From Pedobacter caeni (GTDB taxonomy: Bacteria > Bacteroidota > Bacteroidia > Sphingobacteriales > Sphingobacteriaceae), in assembly GCF_900129215.1 (NCBI RefSeq), contig NZ_FQUQ01000006.1, positions 375,032 through 439,031 on the forward strand: a stretch of DNA of 64,000 bases. Direction: 5' to 3'. The notes beneath the pieces were generated by a model that made no database searches, was not told the origin of the DNA, and worked only from the letters and a program-made list of their open reading frames with translations. Shown here in pieces: positions 28,222-36,033 of the stretch. Made by a program: the position numbers and the translations under genes. How positions within the stretch are numbered: the stretch's first letter is position 1; the number at the start of each line of letters is the position of its first letter.

Positions 28222-28809
28222 ATGAAAAAACAATTTCTTTTACCCCTGATTGCATTTACAATGATGGCTACTGCAGCCTCTGCTCAAAAAAATCCTTTCC
28301 ATATCGGTCTTAAAGGAGGAGCTAATTTCAGTAAGTTACCTATTTCTTCTGAAGGCGTTACTTCCAAATATGCAACAGGCTTTTCAGCCGGTGCTTTTAC
28401 CAGAATCGACATTTCTAAAGTTTACGTTCAGGGAGAGCTGTTGTTCAGCAAAAAAGCAAGTAAGTTTAACTCCGACCTGTTAAACGATCAGAAAGTAAGC
28501 TGGTCAAGTATTGACGTACCGGTATTGGTAGGTTATAAACTGCTCAACATGGATCTGCTGAATGTAAGAATCTTTGGTGGTGGTGTTTATTCTTATACCA
28601 TCAGTGAAAAAGCATCTCTTTTCAAACAGATAGACAATTCTTTTAACAAATTCGACAAATCAAATATCGGTTACCAGGTTGGTGCAGGAATTGACGTAGG
28701 AAAGCTTACTTTTGACCTTAGATATGAAGGTGGATTATCAAGCGTTAGCAAACAGTTTAAATCCCGTCCTAACTCCTTTCAGGCAAGTGTAGGATTTATG
28801 ATTTTCTAA
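28222..28809 (+). CDS. Outer-membrane beta-barrel protein (PorT-like)
   Basis: 195 residues with a clear signal peptide (FLLPLIAFTMMATAASAQ). The mature part begins FHIGLKGGANFSKL, the usual start of the small Bacteroidota beta-barrel family, and alternates hydrophobic strands to the end (FQASVGFMIF). Probably an eight-stranded outer-membrane barrel of unknown function. It precedes a LytS-type kinase and LytTR regulator by 28 bp and is likely their co-transcribed target or sensor partner. Confidence 0.85.
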   Translation: MKKQFLLPLIAFTMMATAASAQKNPFHIGLKGGANFSKLPISSEGVTSKYATGFSAGAFTRIDISKVYVQGELLFSKKASKFNSDLLNDQKVSWSSIDVPVLVGYKLLNMDLLNVRIFGGGVYSYTISEKASLFKQIDNSFNKFDKSNIGYQVGAGIDVGKLTFDLRYEGGLSSVSKQFKSRPNSFQASVGFMIF

Positions 28810-28837
28810 AACCTTTGATCTAACTTATTTCATCAGC

Positions 28838-29914
28838 ATGAAGAAACCCGTATTTGACAAACACTTTTTTTTTATCGCCGGATTTTGGTTCCTCCTTACC
28901 GTTACCCTCATCGCACAAATCAGCCGTGATTATCCTACAGCCTATGTTGTGTTTCCATGTATGGTAATTATAGGCTGTGCCATTTTGATTTCTTCTGTTT
29001 TCAGCAATAAGATTCTTCCCAATGCTTTTGAAAAAGGAAAGACGCCTTTATTTGCGCTGCAAAGTTTCCTGGCCATTGTTTTACTCACTTTTGTCATCGC
29101 CGCGGTAAATTATCTGACCTTTCTCAAGTATGGAGCTAATTATACACCTTCTGATTTGTCATTAATAAAATCAACCAACTCATTTTGGTTTATTTTTTTC
29201 ACCAGCTCTCCCGCGTCTTTATTGATCTTAGGAGCAGTTTGTGGATTCAAATTTTATCAGAGACACAGCCAGATTGAACAGCAGCATAATTTGTTAAAAC
29301 AGGCACACATGGAAGCGCATGTCCGGATTTTACAGGATCAGATCAATCCGCACCTTATGTTTAATGTACTGAACCACATCCATATCCTGATGAAAAAGGA
29401 TGTTGATTTAGCCTCGGTATTGCTGGTTAGGTTTTCGGATATCCTCAGATATCAGATCTATGAATGTAACAGGGAAACCGTGACACTGGAAAAAGATGTA
29501 AAGTACCTTAAGGACCTGGTTTCGGTTGAAAAAATCCGATGGGGAGAGGAACTGGATGTCAAATGCGAATGGAATATTGCTAACGGAAAGAGGGACATCG
29601 TCCCTCTTTTGTTGGTTCCGTTTGTAGAAAATGCATTTAAACATGTCTCCCGTTTGCCCTCTTCCAAAGGTTATGTTCATCTGGAATTACACCAGCATGA
29701 GGAAAACCTCCGGTTGATCATTGAAAATTCAAATTCTACACAACCTTCCAGAAAAAACAGCAGCAATAGCGGACTTGGCCTGGAAAATGTTCGTCAACGC
29801 CTGGAGATTCTTTATCCGGAACATCACGAACTGGAAATTACAAACACCGGTACAACGTTTAAAGTTGCACTCCATATTAATTTAGAAAAGAAAGCAAGCT
29901 ATGCAGAGCAATAA
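28838..29914 (+). CDS. LytS/YehU-type sensor histidine kinase
   Basis: 358 residues. Four hydrophobic segments in the first about 150 residues form the membrane part, with no large periplasmic domain. A His_kinase domain follows with QINPHLMFNVLNHI (phospho-acceptor His172), the N-box NAFKHVS and SGLGLENVRQRLEILYP of the ATPase domain. These kinases phosphorylate LytTR response regulators; the regulator gene overlaps by 14 bp. The stimulus is unknown. Confidence 0.93.
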   Translation: MKKPVFDKHFFFIAGFWFLLTVTLIAQISRDYPTAYVVFPCMVIIGCAILISSVFSNKILPNAFEKGKTPLFALQSFLAIVLLTFVIAAVNYLTFLKYGANYTPSDLSLIKSTNSFWFIFFTSSPASLLILGAVCGFKFYQRHSQIEQQHNLLKQAHMEAHVRILQDQINPHLMFNVLNHIHILMKKDVDLASVLLVRFSDILRYQIYECNRETVTLEKDVKYLKDLVSVEKIRWGEELDVKCEWNIANGKRDIVPLLLVPFVENAFKHVSRLPSSKGYVHLELHQHEENLRLIIENSNSTQPSRKNSSNSGLGLENVRQRLEILYPEHHELEITNTGTTFKVALHINLEKKASYAEQ

Positions 29915-30644
29915 AACCACTACAGAATTACCCCTGCAATGTCTGGTCATTGATGATGAACCGATTGCAAGAACAGGGATCATAGATTTTATTGATCAGG
30001 TTGATTTTCTTCAGGTGGCCGGCTCCTGCTCCACTGCCATGGAAGCATCAGACTTCATCCATAGTAATCCAGTGGATTTGTTGTTTCTGGACATTAACAT
30101 GCCTTATCTTACTGGTCTGGAGCTATTGGAGTCTATGGAAAATCCTCCATTAACCATCCTTACTACTGCCTATTCGGAACATGCACTGGAAGGATACCGA
30201 TTGCAGATTGTAGATTACCTGTTAAAGCCCATCACTTTTCAGCGCTTTCATCAGGCGGCAACAAAAGCAAGGCAATTACATCAGATGCAGCGCTTGTCAA
30301 AGCAAGCACCGACCATAGATCCTTTCCTTTTTGTTCGTCAGAAAGATAGCTTTAAGAAAATTCTCTGGGCTGATATTTTATATGTAGAAGGTATGCAGAA
30401 CTATGCTAAGTTAAAGTTCAAAGATCAGGAGCTGATTATCCATCAGACTTTAGTGTCCCTGGAAGAAATCCTACCTGCTGATCAGTTTTTCAGGATCCAT
30501 AAGTCTTACCTGGTCAATATCGCCCATATAGATGTGGTATCAGGTGGACGGATATTCATTGATGGTCATGAATTACCAATATCCCGGCACCGCAAAGAAG
30601 AACTGCTGAAAGAAGTAGTTTACAATAAACTCATCAGCCGATAA
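29901..30644 (+). CDS. LytTR-family response regulator
   Basis: 247 residues. Receiver domain at about 13-125 with acidic pair Asp18/19, phospho-acceptor Asp64 (LLFLDINMP), a Thr in LTTAYSE and Lys in LLKPI. LytTR DNA-binding domain at about 145-245 (ILYVEGMQNYAKL, FFRIHKSYLVNI, PISRHRKEEL). Start ATG overlaps the kinase gene, so both are made together. The direct repeats at 28073-28123 are its likely target. Confidence 0.95.
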   Translation: MQSNKTTTELPLQCLVIDDEPIARTGIIDFIDQVDFLQVAGSCSTAMEASDFIHSNPVDLLFLDINMPYLTGLELLESMENPPLTILTTAYSEHALEGYRLQIVDYLLKPITFQRFHQAATKARQLHQMQRLSKQAPTIDPFLFVRQKDSFKKILWADILYVEGMQNYAKLKFKDQELIIHQTLVSLEEILPADQFFRIHKSYLVNIAHIDVVSGGRIFIDGHELPISRHRKEELLKEVVYNKLISR

Positions 30645-30762
30645 GCAGTTGCCCAATATTGTTATTAAAGCTACTCATTACTGAAGTCTATCATCATCTA
30701 AGCTGGTTTAATTAAACAAGCCATGATTTGGTTCAAGAATTGCCCACTCAGGGTATAAAAAA

Positions 30763-30796
30763 GGCAAGCGACCAAAAACGGTCGCTTGCCTTTTTT
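30763..30796 (+). terminator. Intrinsic terminator of the two-component operon
   Basis: GGCAAGCGACC pairs perfectly with GGTCGCTTGCC around AAAAAC and is followed by TTTTTT; the A-run before it extends the stem. It lies about 120 bp after the regulator gene. The 230-bp gap around it holds no gene that I can see. Confidence 0.88.
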
Positions 30797-30874
30797 ATTT
30801 TCGATTCATTTTACACTGCCATAGGGTTGTCACCGGGACGTTCTAGATTTACCCTCTAACAAAATATAATAAAA

Positions 30875-31417
30875 ATGAAAATAAAGAACCTTCAGTATTG
30901 GATGCTTATTCCATTCCTACTATGCTCTTTCACCACTCAATCGCAAACCAAAAAATCTACAGCAATGAACATTCAAAAATTTAACGTAATTGGAATTTCA
31001 ACAAGAACAACGAATGAAAACGGACAATCCGCTAAGGATATTGAAAAATTATGGAGTAAATTTTGGACTGAAGAAGTACAAAAACAAATTCCAAACAAAG
31101 TCAATGATGATATTTACGCAGTTTACACAGATTACAAAACCGACTTCAACGGTCCATACACCACCATTATTGGAGGTGTGGTAAGTTCGCTGGAAAATAT
31201 TCCTCAGGGCTTCGTCGGAATAACAATTGAAACTGCGAAATACCAAAAATTTATTTCTAAAGGTAAAATGCCAGCAGCAGTTTTCAATACCTGGCTGGAA
31301 ATATGGCAAAATGACAAATTAAACCGGGCCTATCAAGCTGATTTCACTGTTCACGGAAAAAAATATTACCTGGGAGATCATGCCGAGGTGGAAACTTATA
31401 TATCCGTAAAAGAATAA
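30875..31417 (+). CDS. Effector-binding (GyrI/Cass2-like) domain protein
   Basis: From the ATG at 30875 the product has 180 residues: an N-terminal hydrophobic stretch like a signal peptide (YWMLIPFLLCSFTTQS), then a domain beginning MNIQKFNVIGISTRTTN and ending YYLGDHAEVETYISVKE. That domain matches the stand-alone effector-binding family related to the C-terminal part of AraC/MerR regulators and integron Cass2 proteins, which bind small cationic or hydrophobic molecules. A second in-frame ATG at 30965 would give a cytoplasmic form. Monocistronic. An exported version would be unusual. Confidence 0.72.
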   Translation: MKIKNLQYWMLIPFLLCSFTTQSQTKKSTAMNIQKFNVIGISTRTTNENGQSAKDIEKLWSKFWTEEVQKQIPNKVNDDIYAVYTDYKTDFNGPYTTIIGGVVSSLENIPQGFVGITIETAKYQKFISKGKMPAAVFNTWLEIWQNDKLNRAYQADFTVHGKKYYLGDHAEVETYISVKE

Positions 31418-31633
31418 AGTCTTTTGATACACCTTCTCTTTGCTATTTGAACAGGAGAACACCTATACTTATTTTCCGTTCCAGCCATTCCCTATTCAAG
31501 ACGAAGCAAAGAAAAACTCATAGTTCAATCAATTATCAGGAATATTAATGAAGCGGAATGGACGATGATTCGTTACGCCATCCTTATCAACAGAACTCTA
31601 ATTTAAATTATTGTTGTTATACTTTTAAGTTAA

Positions 31634-31892
31634 AGCCGCAGACCGGCCAAGAGTAAAGGGAATTTTAGCTGCGTTATTGCTGATGCGAAAGTAGTTTTTG
31701 CCATCGCTTTAAGAGGGGCGGCAAGCGGAATCTTACTTGCGTATAATCATCCCTCAGGATCGCTTAAACCAGCTCTGAATGACCTTAAAGTAACCGAAAA
31801 TCTGAAAAGATCTGCCTGGCTACCGGGCTTAAAAATTGTAGATCATCAGTCCTGAAGGTTATTTCAGTTTTTCCGAACATCAGCTTTTATAA
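31634..31892 (+). pseudogene. Frameshifted remnant of a RadC/JAB-domain gene
   Basis: One frame encodes VVFAIALRGAASGILLAY followed by NHPSGSLKPALNDLKVTENL and ends at TGA (31853-31855) after KIVDH. A second frame from 31842 continues with ISPEGYFSFSEHQLL to TAA at 31890-31892. Together they make the C-terminal metal-binding JAB domain of RadC (NHPSG motif, then DH, then SPEGYFSF), broken by a frameshift; no N-terminal part is found. The rest of the gene-free stretch 31418-31953 shows no coding signal apart from a terminator at its right end. Confidence 0.75.
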
Positions 31893-31938
31893 AAAATGCT
31901 GCCCTCCCTTGAAATCAACAGTTCAATTGAGGACAGCA
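31890..31938 (-). terminator. Intrinsic terminator for the 31954-32868 gene
   Basis: On the minus strand TGCTGTCCTC pairs with GAGGGCAGCA (one G-U), with a second internal pairing TTGAA/TTCAA, followed by TTTTTTAT. It lies 16 bp past the stop of the minus-strand outer-membrane protein gene and abuts the RadC remnant. Confidence 0.75.
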
Positions 31939-31953
31939 CTTTGTTATTTTCAA

Positions 31954-32868
31954 CTATTTCTTTCCAAAGTTCCATTTTAAACCTACTGCTCCGTAAGGTG
32001 CTGGTTTAAAAGAAGATATTTTTTCGTCTTTTTTATCTTTAAAAAAGTCGGATAGCTTTCTGCTGGTAAAAGTCATGGAGCGATATACAGAGTAACCTGC
32101 GGTCAGCTCAACACTCAGCGACTTACCGATTTTAAATTCTGGCCTTAAGCCGGTCACCACCTGCAGATACGACAACTGGAATTTATCGTCCCTGTCTACA
32201 TCAGCCGTCATCGAGCTGATCTCTCCAACTGCTTTCAAATTGATGGCCTCATTTACTTTCATTCCCACTTCAACTCTCTGCGGGAAATTCACGAGTACCT
32301 GGAATTTCCCTTCTGTCTTCCAGGTAAAATATATAGCCGGCAATATCATCGGTACCCCAAAAGTATTCGATACTACAGGGCCAAATCCCAGGGCAGTTCT
32401 CGGGTTGAATTGTTTAATAAAGATCACTCCCCCCATTGCCAGAACATCCTTGGAATTGAACTTTTTCATATTTGTATACACCCCTGCCGAAGCCATAAAC
32501 ATGATGTTCCAGCTTTTACTCATTGGCCGCAGGTGCATCAAACCAATACTGGCATTTAACAATTCATTTGGAAACAGGCTTTTTTCATAATCCCGGTTTT
32601 TTATAGAAGCATATGAACCTTCAAGCATCAGCCCCCAGATCTTTGGCCTGCCCATGGAATCCACCTTTACAGATAATGGAATTCCTATTCCCCCTTCAAT
32701 TCTTCTCATATCACTCTTTCCACTATTGCTATCTCCATTGCCATTTGGACTGTAATTGGAAAAAGGAATATATTCGCCTTTCAGCCTTATTCCCGGTTCC
32801 ATTTGTGCTTTGCTATTTAGGGTAAAAAATGCTGCCATGACCACAAGGCAGTAGGTTGAAATTTTCAT
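31954..32868 (-). CDS. Outer-membrane protein, DUF6268-like beta-barrel
   Basis: 304 residues with a signal peptide (CLVVMAAFFTLNSKAQ). The mature sequence alternates in a barrel-like pattern: GGIGIPLSVKVDSMGRPKIWGLMLEG, NIMFMASAGVYTNM, ALGFGPVVSNTFGVPMILPAIYFTW and a final GAVGLKWNF. This resembles the DUF6268 outer-membrane family of Bacteroidota. Function is unknown. It stands alone, with its own terminator. Confidence 0.72.
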   Translation of the reverse strand: MKISTYCLVVMAAFFTLNSKAQMEPGIRLKGEYIPFSNYSPNGNGDSNSGKSDMRRIEGGIGIPLSVKVDSMGRPKIWGLMLEGSYASIKNRDYEKSLFPNELLNASIGLMHLRPMSKSWNIMFMASAGVYTNMKKFNSKDVLAMGGVIFIKQFNPRTALGFGPVVSNTFGVPMILPAIYFTWKTEGKFQVLVNFPQRVEVGMKVNEAINLKAVGEISSMTADVDRDDKFQLSYLQVVTGLRPEFKIGKSLSVELTAGYSVYRSMTFTSRKLSDFFKDKKDEKISSFKPAPYGAVGLKWNFGKK

Positions 32869-33031
32869 ATTTTCTTAAAATCAATGATTAAATATATTTT
32901 TCGGCGAATTACGGCATGTTCCATTCCCTGCTGAAATATTATTGACCACTGGTAAGCTCGTGTTGACAAAAGGCAGATTTCTGCACTATCAATAAGATTT
33001 AGAGAAATTAAGTTCAATTTCATTTTTTTAA

Positions 33032-33039
33032 TACATTTG
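33032..33039 (+). promoter_or_regulatory. Bacteroidota -7 box for the PAS gene
   Basis: TACATTTG is an exact match to TAnnTTTG, about 45 bp before the TTG start at 33085. The -33 element is weak (TTC). Confidence 0.5.
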
Positions 33040-33084
33040 CAGCTAAGCGGAATATCCTGATTTATTCTATGAAACATCAACAGT

Positions 33085-33885
33085 TTGAAGGCAAGAGACT
33101 ATAGAATTCCAATAATTTATATCGTGTTAGGAGTGTTATGGATCACACTTAGCGACAGTTTCTTAAAATCAATGGAGTCGTATTTTACCCCGGAAATGGC
33201 AAAGTATACGGCTTCTTTAAAAGGCATATTTTATGTCGTTGCTACAGGCTTTCTGCTGTATTTTCTGATTAAAAAAGAACGAAAAAGACTTACTGAGGGC
33301 GATAACAAAAGAATGGCTGAAATTGTAGACAAGATGAACAACCTGGTCATCATCTCTGATATCGAAGGCAACATTACCTGGGTAAACCGTGCATTTGTAA
33401 ACATCACCGGCTATACCATGCAGGAAGTCCTGGGAAAAACGCATGGAGAATTGCTCTATGGTCCTAAAACTGACCTCGAAGTGGTAAAAACGCTGAGCCA
33501 GGCGATAAACAACAAGGAATTCTTTAGCGGAGAACTGGTCAACTATGCAAAAGGAGGAAAAGAATACTGGTCGCAATTTAACCTGTCGCCGATGTTCAAT
33601 GCAAAAGGCGGACTGGAAGGTTATATTTCTATAGAAAACAACATCGACGACAGCAAGCAAAAAGAAGACGTGATTGTACAGCAGCACCAAAAACTAAAGG
33701 CCGTTTCCTGGCTCAATTCGCATGAAATCAGGAAGCCTGTTGCTTCCATAATGGCACTTACAGAACTGATTTTAGAAGAAACTTGTCCGGAAGAACAAAA
33801 AGAATTGGTCAAATATTTGCACCAAAGCACTATGGCACTGGACCTTATCATTCATCAGATCAATGAGGAGGCCGCAGTAAAATAA
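33085..33885 (+). CDS. Membrane PAS protein with kinase dimerisation domain but no ATPase
   Basis: 266 residues from a TTG codon; an in-frame stop at 33070-33072 leaves no ATG that keeps the first membrane helix. Two transmembrane segments (about 8-25 and 42-62), then a PAS domain (VIISDIEGNITWVNRAFVNITGYTMQEVLGKT) and a DHp-like helix with NSHEIRKPVASIMAL (His213 at the phospho-acceptor place). The protein ends soon after; no N, G1 or G2 boxes follow. It may dimerise with or be phosphorylated by another kinase. An 11-codon ATG reading frame (33069-33104) overlaps the TTG start. Confidence 0.75.
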   Translation: MKARDYRIPIIYIVLGVLWITLSDSFLKSMESYFTPEMAKYTASLKGIFYVVATGFLLYFLIKKERKRLTEGDNKRMAEIVDKMNNLVIISDIEGNITWVNRAFVNITGYTMQEVLGKTHGELLYGPKTDLEVVKTLSQAINNKEFFSGELVNYAKGGKEYWSQFNLSPMFNAKGGLEGYISIENNIDDSKQKEDVIVQQHQKLKAVSWLNSHEIRKPVASIMALTELILEETCPEEQKELVKYLHQSTMALDLIIHQINEEAAVK

Positions 33886-33891
33886 ATTATG

Positions 33892-33899
33892 TACCTTTG
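33892..33899 (+). promoter_or_regulatory. Bacteroidota -7 box for the acetyltransferase gene
   Basis: TACCTTTG matches TAnnTTTG exactly, starting 7 bp after the PAS gene stop and ending 30 bp before the ATG at 33930. No clear TTG at -33. Confidence 0.42.
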
Positions 33900-33929
33900 A
33901 GCACACTACCAATAACCAATTTCCTTAAA

Positions 33930-34412
33930 ATGATCCGGCAGTTTAAACCATCCGATCTTAACCCGATGAGGGAGATCTATAATCACTATGTGGAAAATAC
34001 GCTACTAACTTTTGACGAAGTAGCGTTGACAGAGACCGAATTTTCGGATAAACTCAGTCCTGTTCTTTCTAAATTTCCCTGCATGGTGTACGAGAAAGAA
34101 GGAAAGGTGATGGGCTTTGCTTATGCTACGGAATGGAAGGAAAATCCTGCGTATCGTTTTACTGTGAGCAGCTCCATATATCTGGATCCTGAAGCGATGG
34201 ATAAAGGGACAGGCACCGCTCTGTACCGCAAGCTGATCGAAGAACTTAAGGAAATGAAAATGCATTCCATTGTAGCCGGGATTCTGATGCCCAATGAAAA
34301 AAGCACCAGAATGCATGAACGCCTTGGATTCAGCAAAGTTGCCCACCTGAGCCAGATTGGTTACAAATTCAACAAATGGATCGATGTCAGCTACTGGCAA
34401 ATGATTTTGTAA
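33930..34412 (+). CDS. GNAT acetyltransferase, phosphinothricin-acetyltransferase-like
   Basis: 160 residues from the ATG giving MIRQFKPSDLNPMREIYNHYVENTLLTFD. That N-terminus, plus SSSIYLDPEAMDKGTGTALYRKLIEEL (acetyl-CoA loop, with GTGTA in place of the usual GIGxA) and IAGILMPNEKSTRMHERLGFSKVAHLSQIGYKF, is typical of the PAT/bar subfamily of GNAT enzymes acting on amino groups of phosphinothricin- or methionine-sulfoximine-like compounds. The TTG at 33897 lies inside the -7 box and is not used as start. The 3' end overlaps the convergent HxlR gene by 22 bp. Confidence 0.85.
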   Translation: MIRQFKPSDLNPMREIYNHYVENTLLTFDEVALTETEFSDKLSPVLSKFPCMVYEKEGKVMGFAYATEWKENPAYRFTVSSSIYLDPEAMDKGTGTALYRKLIEELKEMKMHSIVAGILMPNEKSTRMHERLGFSKVAHLSQIGYKFNKWIDVSYWQMIL

Positions 34413-34735
34413 TTCCCCATCCGCTTATCTCCCCATTCCCGTAAATGATCGATAAAAGGGATCAGTTCTTTTGCCGATTCGGTTAGCGTATACTCCACCT
34501 TTGGGGGAACTTCACTGTACACCCTCCGGATCACCAGGTCATCTTCTTCCAGCTCACGAAGGGTTTGGGTCAGCATCTTTGGGGTAATGCCTACAATGCT
34601 CCTCTTAAGCTCTCCGTAGCGAAGCACCGTATACGTGTGGAGGTACCAGATGATCCTGCCTTTATATTTCCCTCCGATCCTTTGAAAAGCATAATCTACC
34701 GCACAAACCGGATCTGAATTTAGTTTTTTTGTCAT
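34391..34735 (-). CDS. HxlR-family winged-helix regulator
   Basis: 114 residues, full length for the family. N-terminal Cys11 (DPVCAVDYAFQRIGGKYKGRIIWYL), then GELKRSIVGITPKMLTQTLRELEEDDLVIRRVYSEVPPKVEYTLTE, the HxlR winged helix-turn-helix. Many HxlR proteins sense electrophiles or quinones through this N-terminal Cys and repress a divergent oxidoreductase gene. Here the divergent partner is a quinone-oxidoreductase-like alcohol dehydrogenase gene with a matching inverted repeat in between. Confidence 0.93.
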   Translation of the reverse strand: MTKKLNSDPVCAVDYAFQRIGGKYKGRIIWYLHTYTVLRYGELKRSIVGITPKMLTQTLRELEEDDLVIRRVYSEVPPKVEYTLTESAKELIPFIDHLREWGDKRMGNYKIICQ

Positions 34736-34774
34736 TTTAGATATTTTGATTACTGATAATCAACATGGTATACA

Positions 34775-34795
34775 TTTAGTACGTAGGATACTAAA
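34775..34795. promoter_or_regulatory. HxlR-type operator (7-bp inverted repeat)
   Basis: TTTAGTA-N7-TACTAAA lies between the divergent HxlR and dehydrogenase genes. It sits just upstream of the plus-strand -33 element and just downstream of the predicted minus-strand start site, as expected for a repressor of both genes. Confidence 0.65.
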
Positions 34796-34805
34796 AAGTG
34801 CATAC

Positions 34806-34836
34806 TTGACACAAAGATATCACTAAACTAGCTTTG
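34806..34836 (+). promoter_or_regulatory. Promoter of the dehydrogenase gene, overlapping divergent hxlR-type promoter
   Basis: TTG at 34806-34808 and TAGCTTTG at 34829-34836 are spaced 20 bp, a full match to the Bacteroidota housekeeping promoter. On the opposite strand TATCTTTG (34819 down to 34812) is an exact -7 box for the regulator gene, so the two promoters overlap face to face. Confidence 0.68.
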
Positions 34837-34858
34837 ATGAAATTAAATATCAAAGAAG

Positions 34859-35854
34859 ATGAACACTTTAATTGTAAATGAAAAATATGGGATTGACAAC
34901 CTTTTTATAGAAGAAAGGGCAATACCCGAACCGGAAGCAAATGAAGTTCTGGTTAAAGTTTCCGCAATCTCATTGAACTACCTGGACCTGATGGTCATCA
35001 ACGGAGATTTTAGCCATAAGCTTCCCCATGTTCCCGGTTCAGATGCCTCGGGTACAGTCATAAAAGTTGGTGCGGAAGTAAGTCAGTTCCTGCCGGGAGA
35101 TGCCGTTTCCACTCATTTTATGCCAGGATGGCAATCTGGTGATTTAAAGCCTGAAGGATTGGAAAACAGGTTGGGAACTGGCGCAGCGGGTGTATTTTCA
35201 GGTTATATCTGCCTGCCGGAAACTGCGCTGATCAAAAACCCGGTTAACCTGAACTTTTCTGAAGCAGCAAGCCTCCCTATTGCCGCATTAACGGCCTGGG
35301 AAGCCCTGCACCATACCGGTGGTCTTAAAGCGGGCGAAACCGTTCTGCTTCAGGGAACCGGAGGGGTATCCATTTTTGCCTTACAATTTGCAAAACTGGC
35401 CGGTGCCAGGGTGATCATCACCTCCGGTTCAGACCAAAAGCTGGAACGGGCCAGACAAATGGGTGCGGATCATACTTTCAATTATAAAACACAACCCGAC
35501 TGGCTGGAAAAAGTAAAAGCACTGGGAGGTGCAGATCTTACTTTAGAGGTGATGGGAACCGGACTCCGGGAATCGGTACAGGCCGCTGCATTTGCCGGAC
35601 GGATCATGGTCATTGGCGCATTGGCAGGTGCAGAAAGCAACCTGAATATCTTTGACATCTTACAAAAGAAACTCAGCATCAAAGGCGTTTTAGTCAGCTC
35701 AAAAGAGAGGTTTGAAGAAATGAACAGGACAATTGAAAGTGCCGATCTTCATCCGGTAGTTGATCAGGTCTTTCCTTTTGCTGAGGCCAGAGAAGCCTTT
35801 GAATACGTCGCCGCAGGAAAACATTTTGGTAAAGTAGTTCTGAAACTTGATTAA
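34859..35854 (+). CDS. Zinc-independent NAD(P)-dependent alcohol dehydrogenase / quinone oxidoreductase
   Basis: 331 residues, medium-chain dehydrogenase/reductase. GroES-like N-terminal half (VLVKVSAISLNYLDLMVINGDF, PHVPGSDASGTV) without the Cys/His zinc ligands, then a Rossmann domain with the AVxGG-like LLQGTGGVSIFALQFAKLAGA and QMGADHTFNYKTQPDW. It would reduce quinones or activated alkenes with NAD(P)H. Divergently controlled with the HxlR regulator, which fits detoxification of electrophiles. Confidence 0.92.
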   Translation: MNTLIVNEKYGIDNLFIEERAIPEPEANEVLVKVSAISLNYLDLMVINGDFSHKLPHVPGSDASGTVIKVGAEVSQFLPGDAVSTHFMPGWQSGDLKPEGLENRLGTGAAGVFSGYICLPETALIKNPVNLNFSEAASLPIAALTAWEALHHTGGLKAGETVLLQGTGGVSIFALQFAKLAGARVIITSGSDQKLERARQMGADHTFNYKTQPDWLEKVKALGGADLTLEVMGTGLRESVQAAAFAGRIMVIGALAGAESNLNIFDILQKKLSIKGVLVSSKERFEEMNRTIESADLHPVVDQVFPFAEAREAFEYVAAGKHFGKVVLKLD

Positions 35855-35867
35855 AAGCAGCTGATGA

Positions 35868-35916
35868 ACAAAGCACAAAGGGGGCGCAGTCTGACCACGC
35901 CCCCTTTGTGCTTTGT
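35868..35916 (+). terminator. Terminator with a 19-bp perfect stem
   Basis: Positions 35868-35886 and 35898-35916 are perfectly complementary (ACAAAGCAC...GGGGGCG), around an 11-nt loop, 14 bp past the dehydrogenase stop. A short T-rich stretch follows. It separates that gene from the palindrome cluster that begins 6 bp later. Confidence 0.8.
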
Positions 35917-35921
35917 TTCCA

Positions 35922-35975
35922 GACAATTGTCCGGGAAAATTGTGACAATTGTCTACGAAATATGTGACAATTGTC
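35922..35975. promoter_or_regulatory. Operator cluster 1: three GACAATTGTC palindromes at 22-bp period
   Basis: Perfect 10-bp palindromes at 35922-35931, 35944-35953 and 35966-35975; start-to-start distance is exactly 22 bp. Copies two and three are preceded by TGT, making TGTGACAATTGTC. A promoter-like TAACTTAG follows 26 bp later at 36001, then the MauE-like gene. Exact helical phasing points to cooperative binding of a dimeric regulator. Confidence 0.72.
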
Positions 35976-36033
35976 GAAATCAACGCCACTCTTCCGGCCG
36001 TAACTTAGCATTCATACGAAATTGAATCTGTTT

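Noticed and set aside
33897..33929. TTG start of the acetyltransferase 11 codons upstream
   Set aside because: The TTG is part of the promoter -7 box; family members start at the MIRQFKPSD position.
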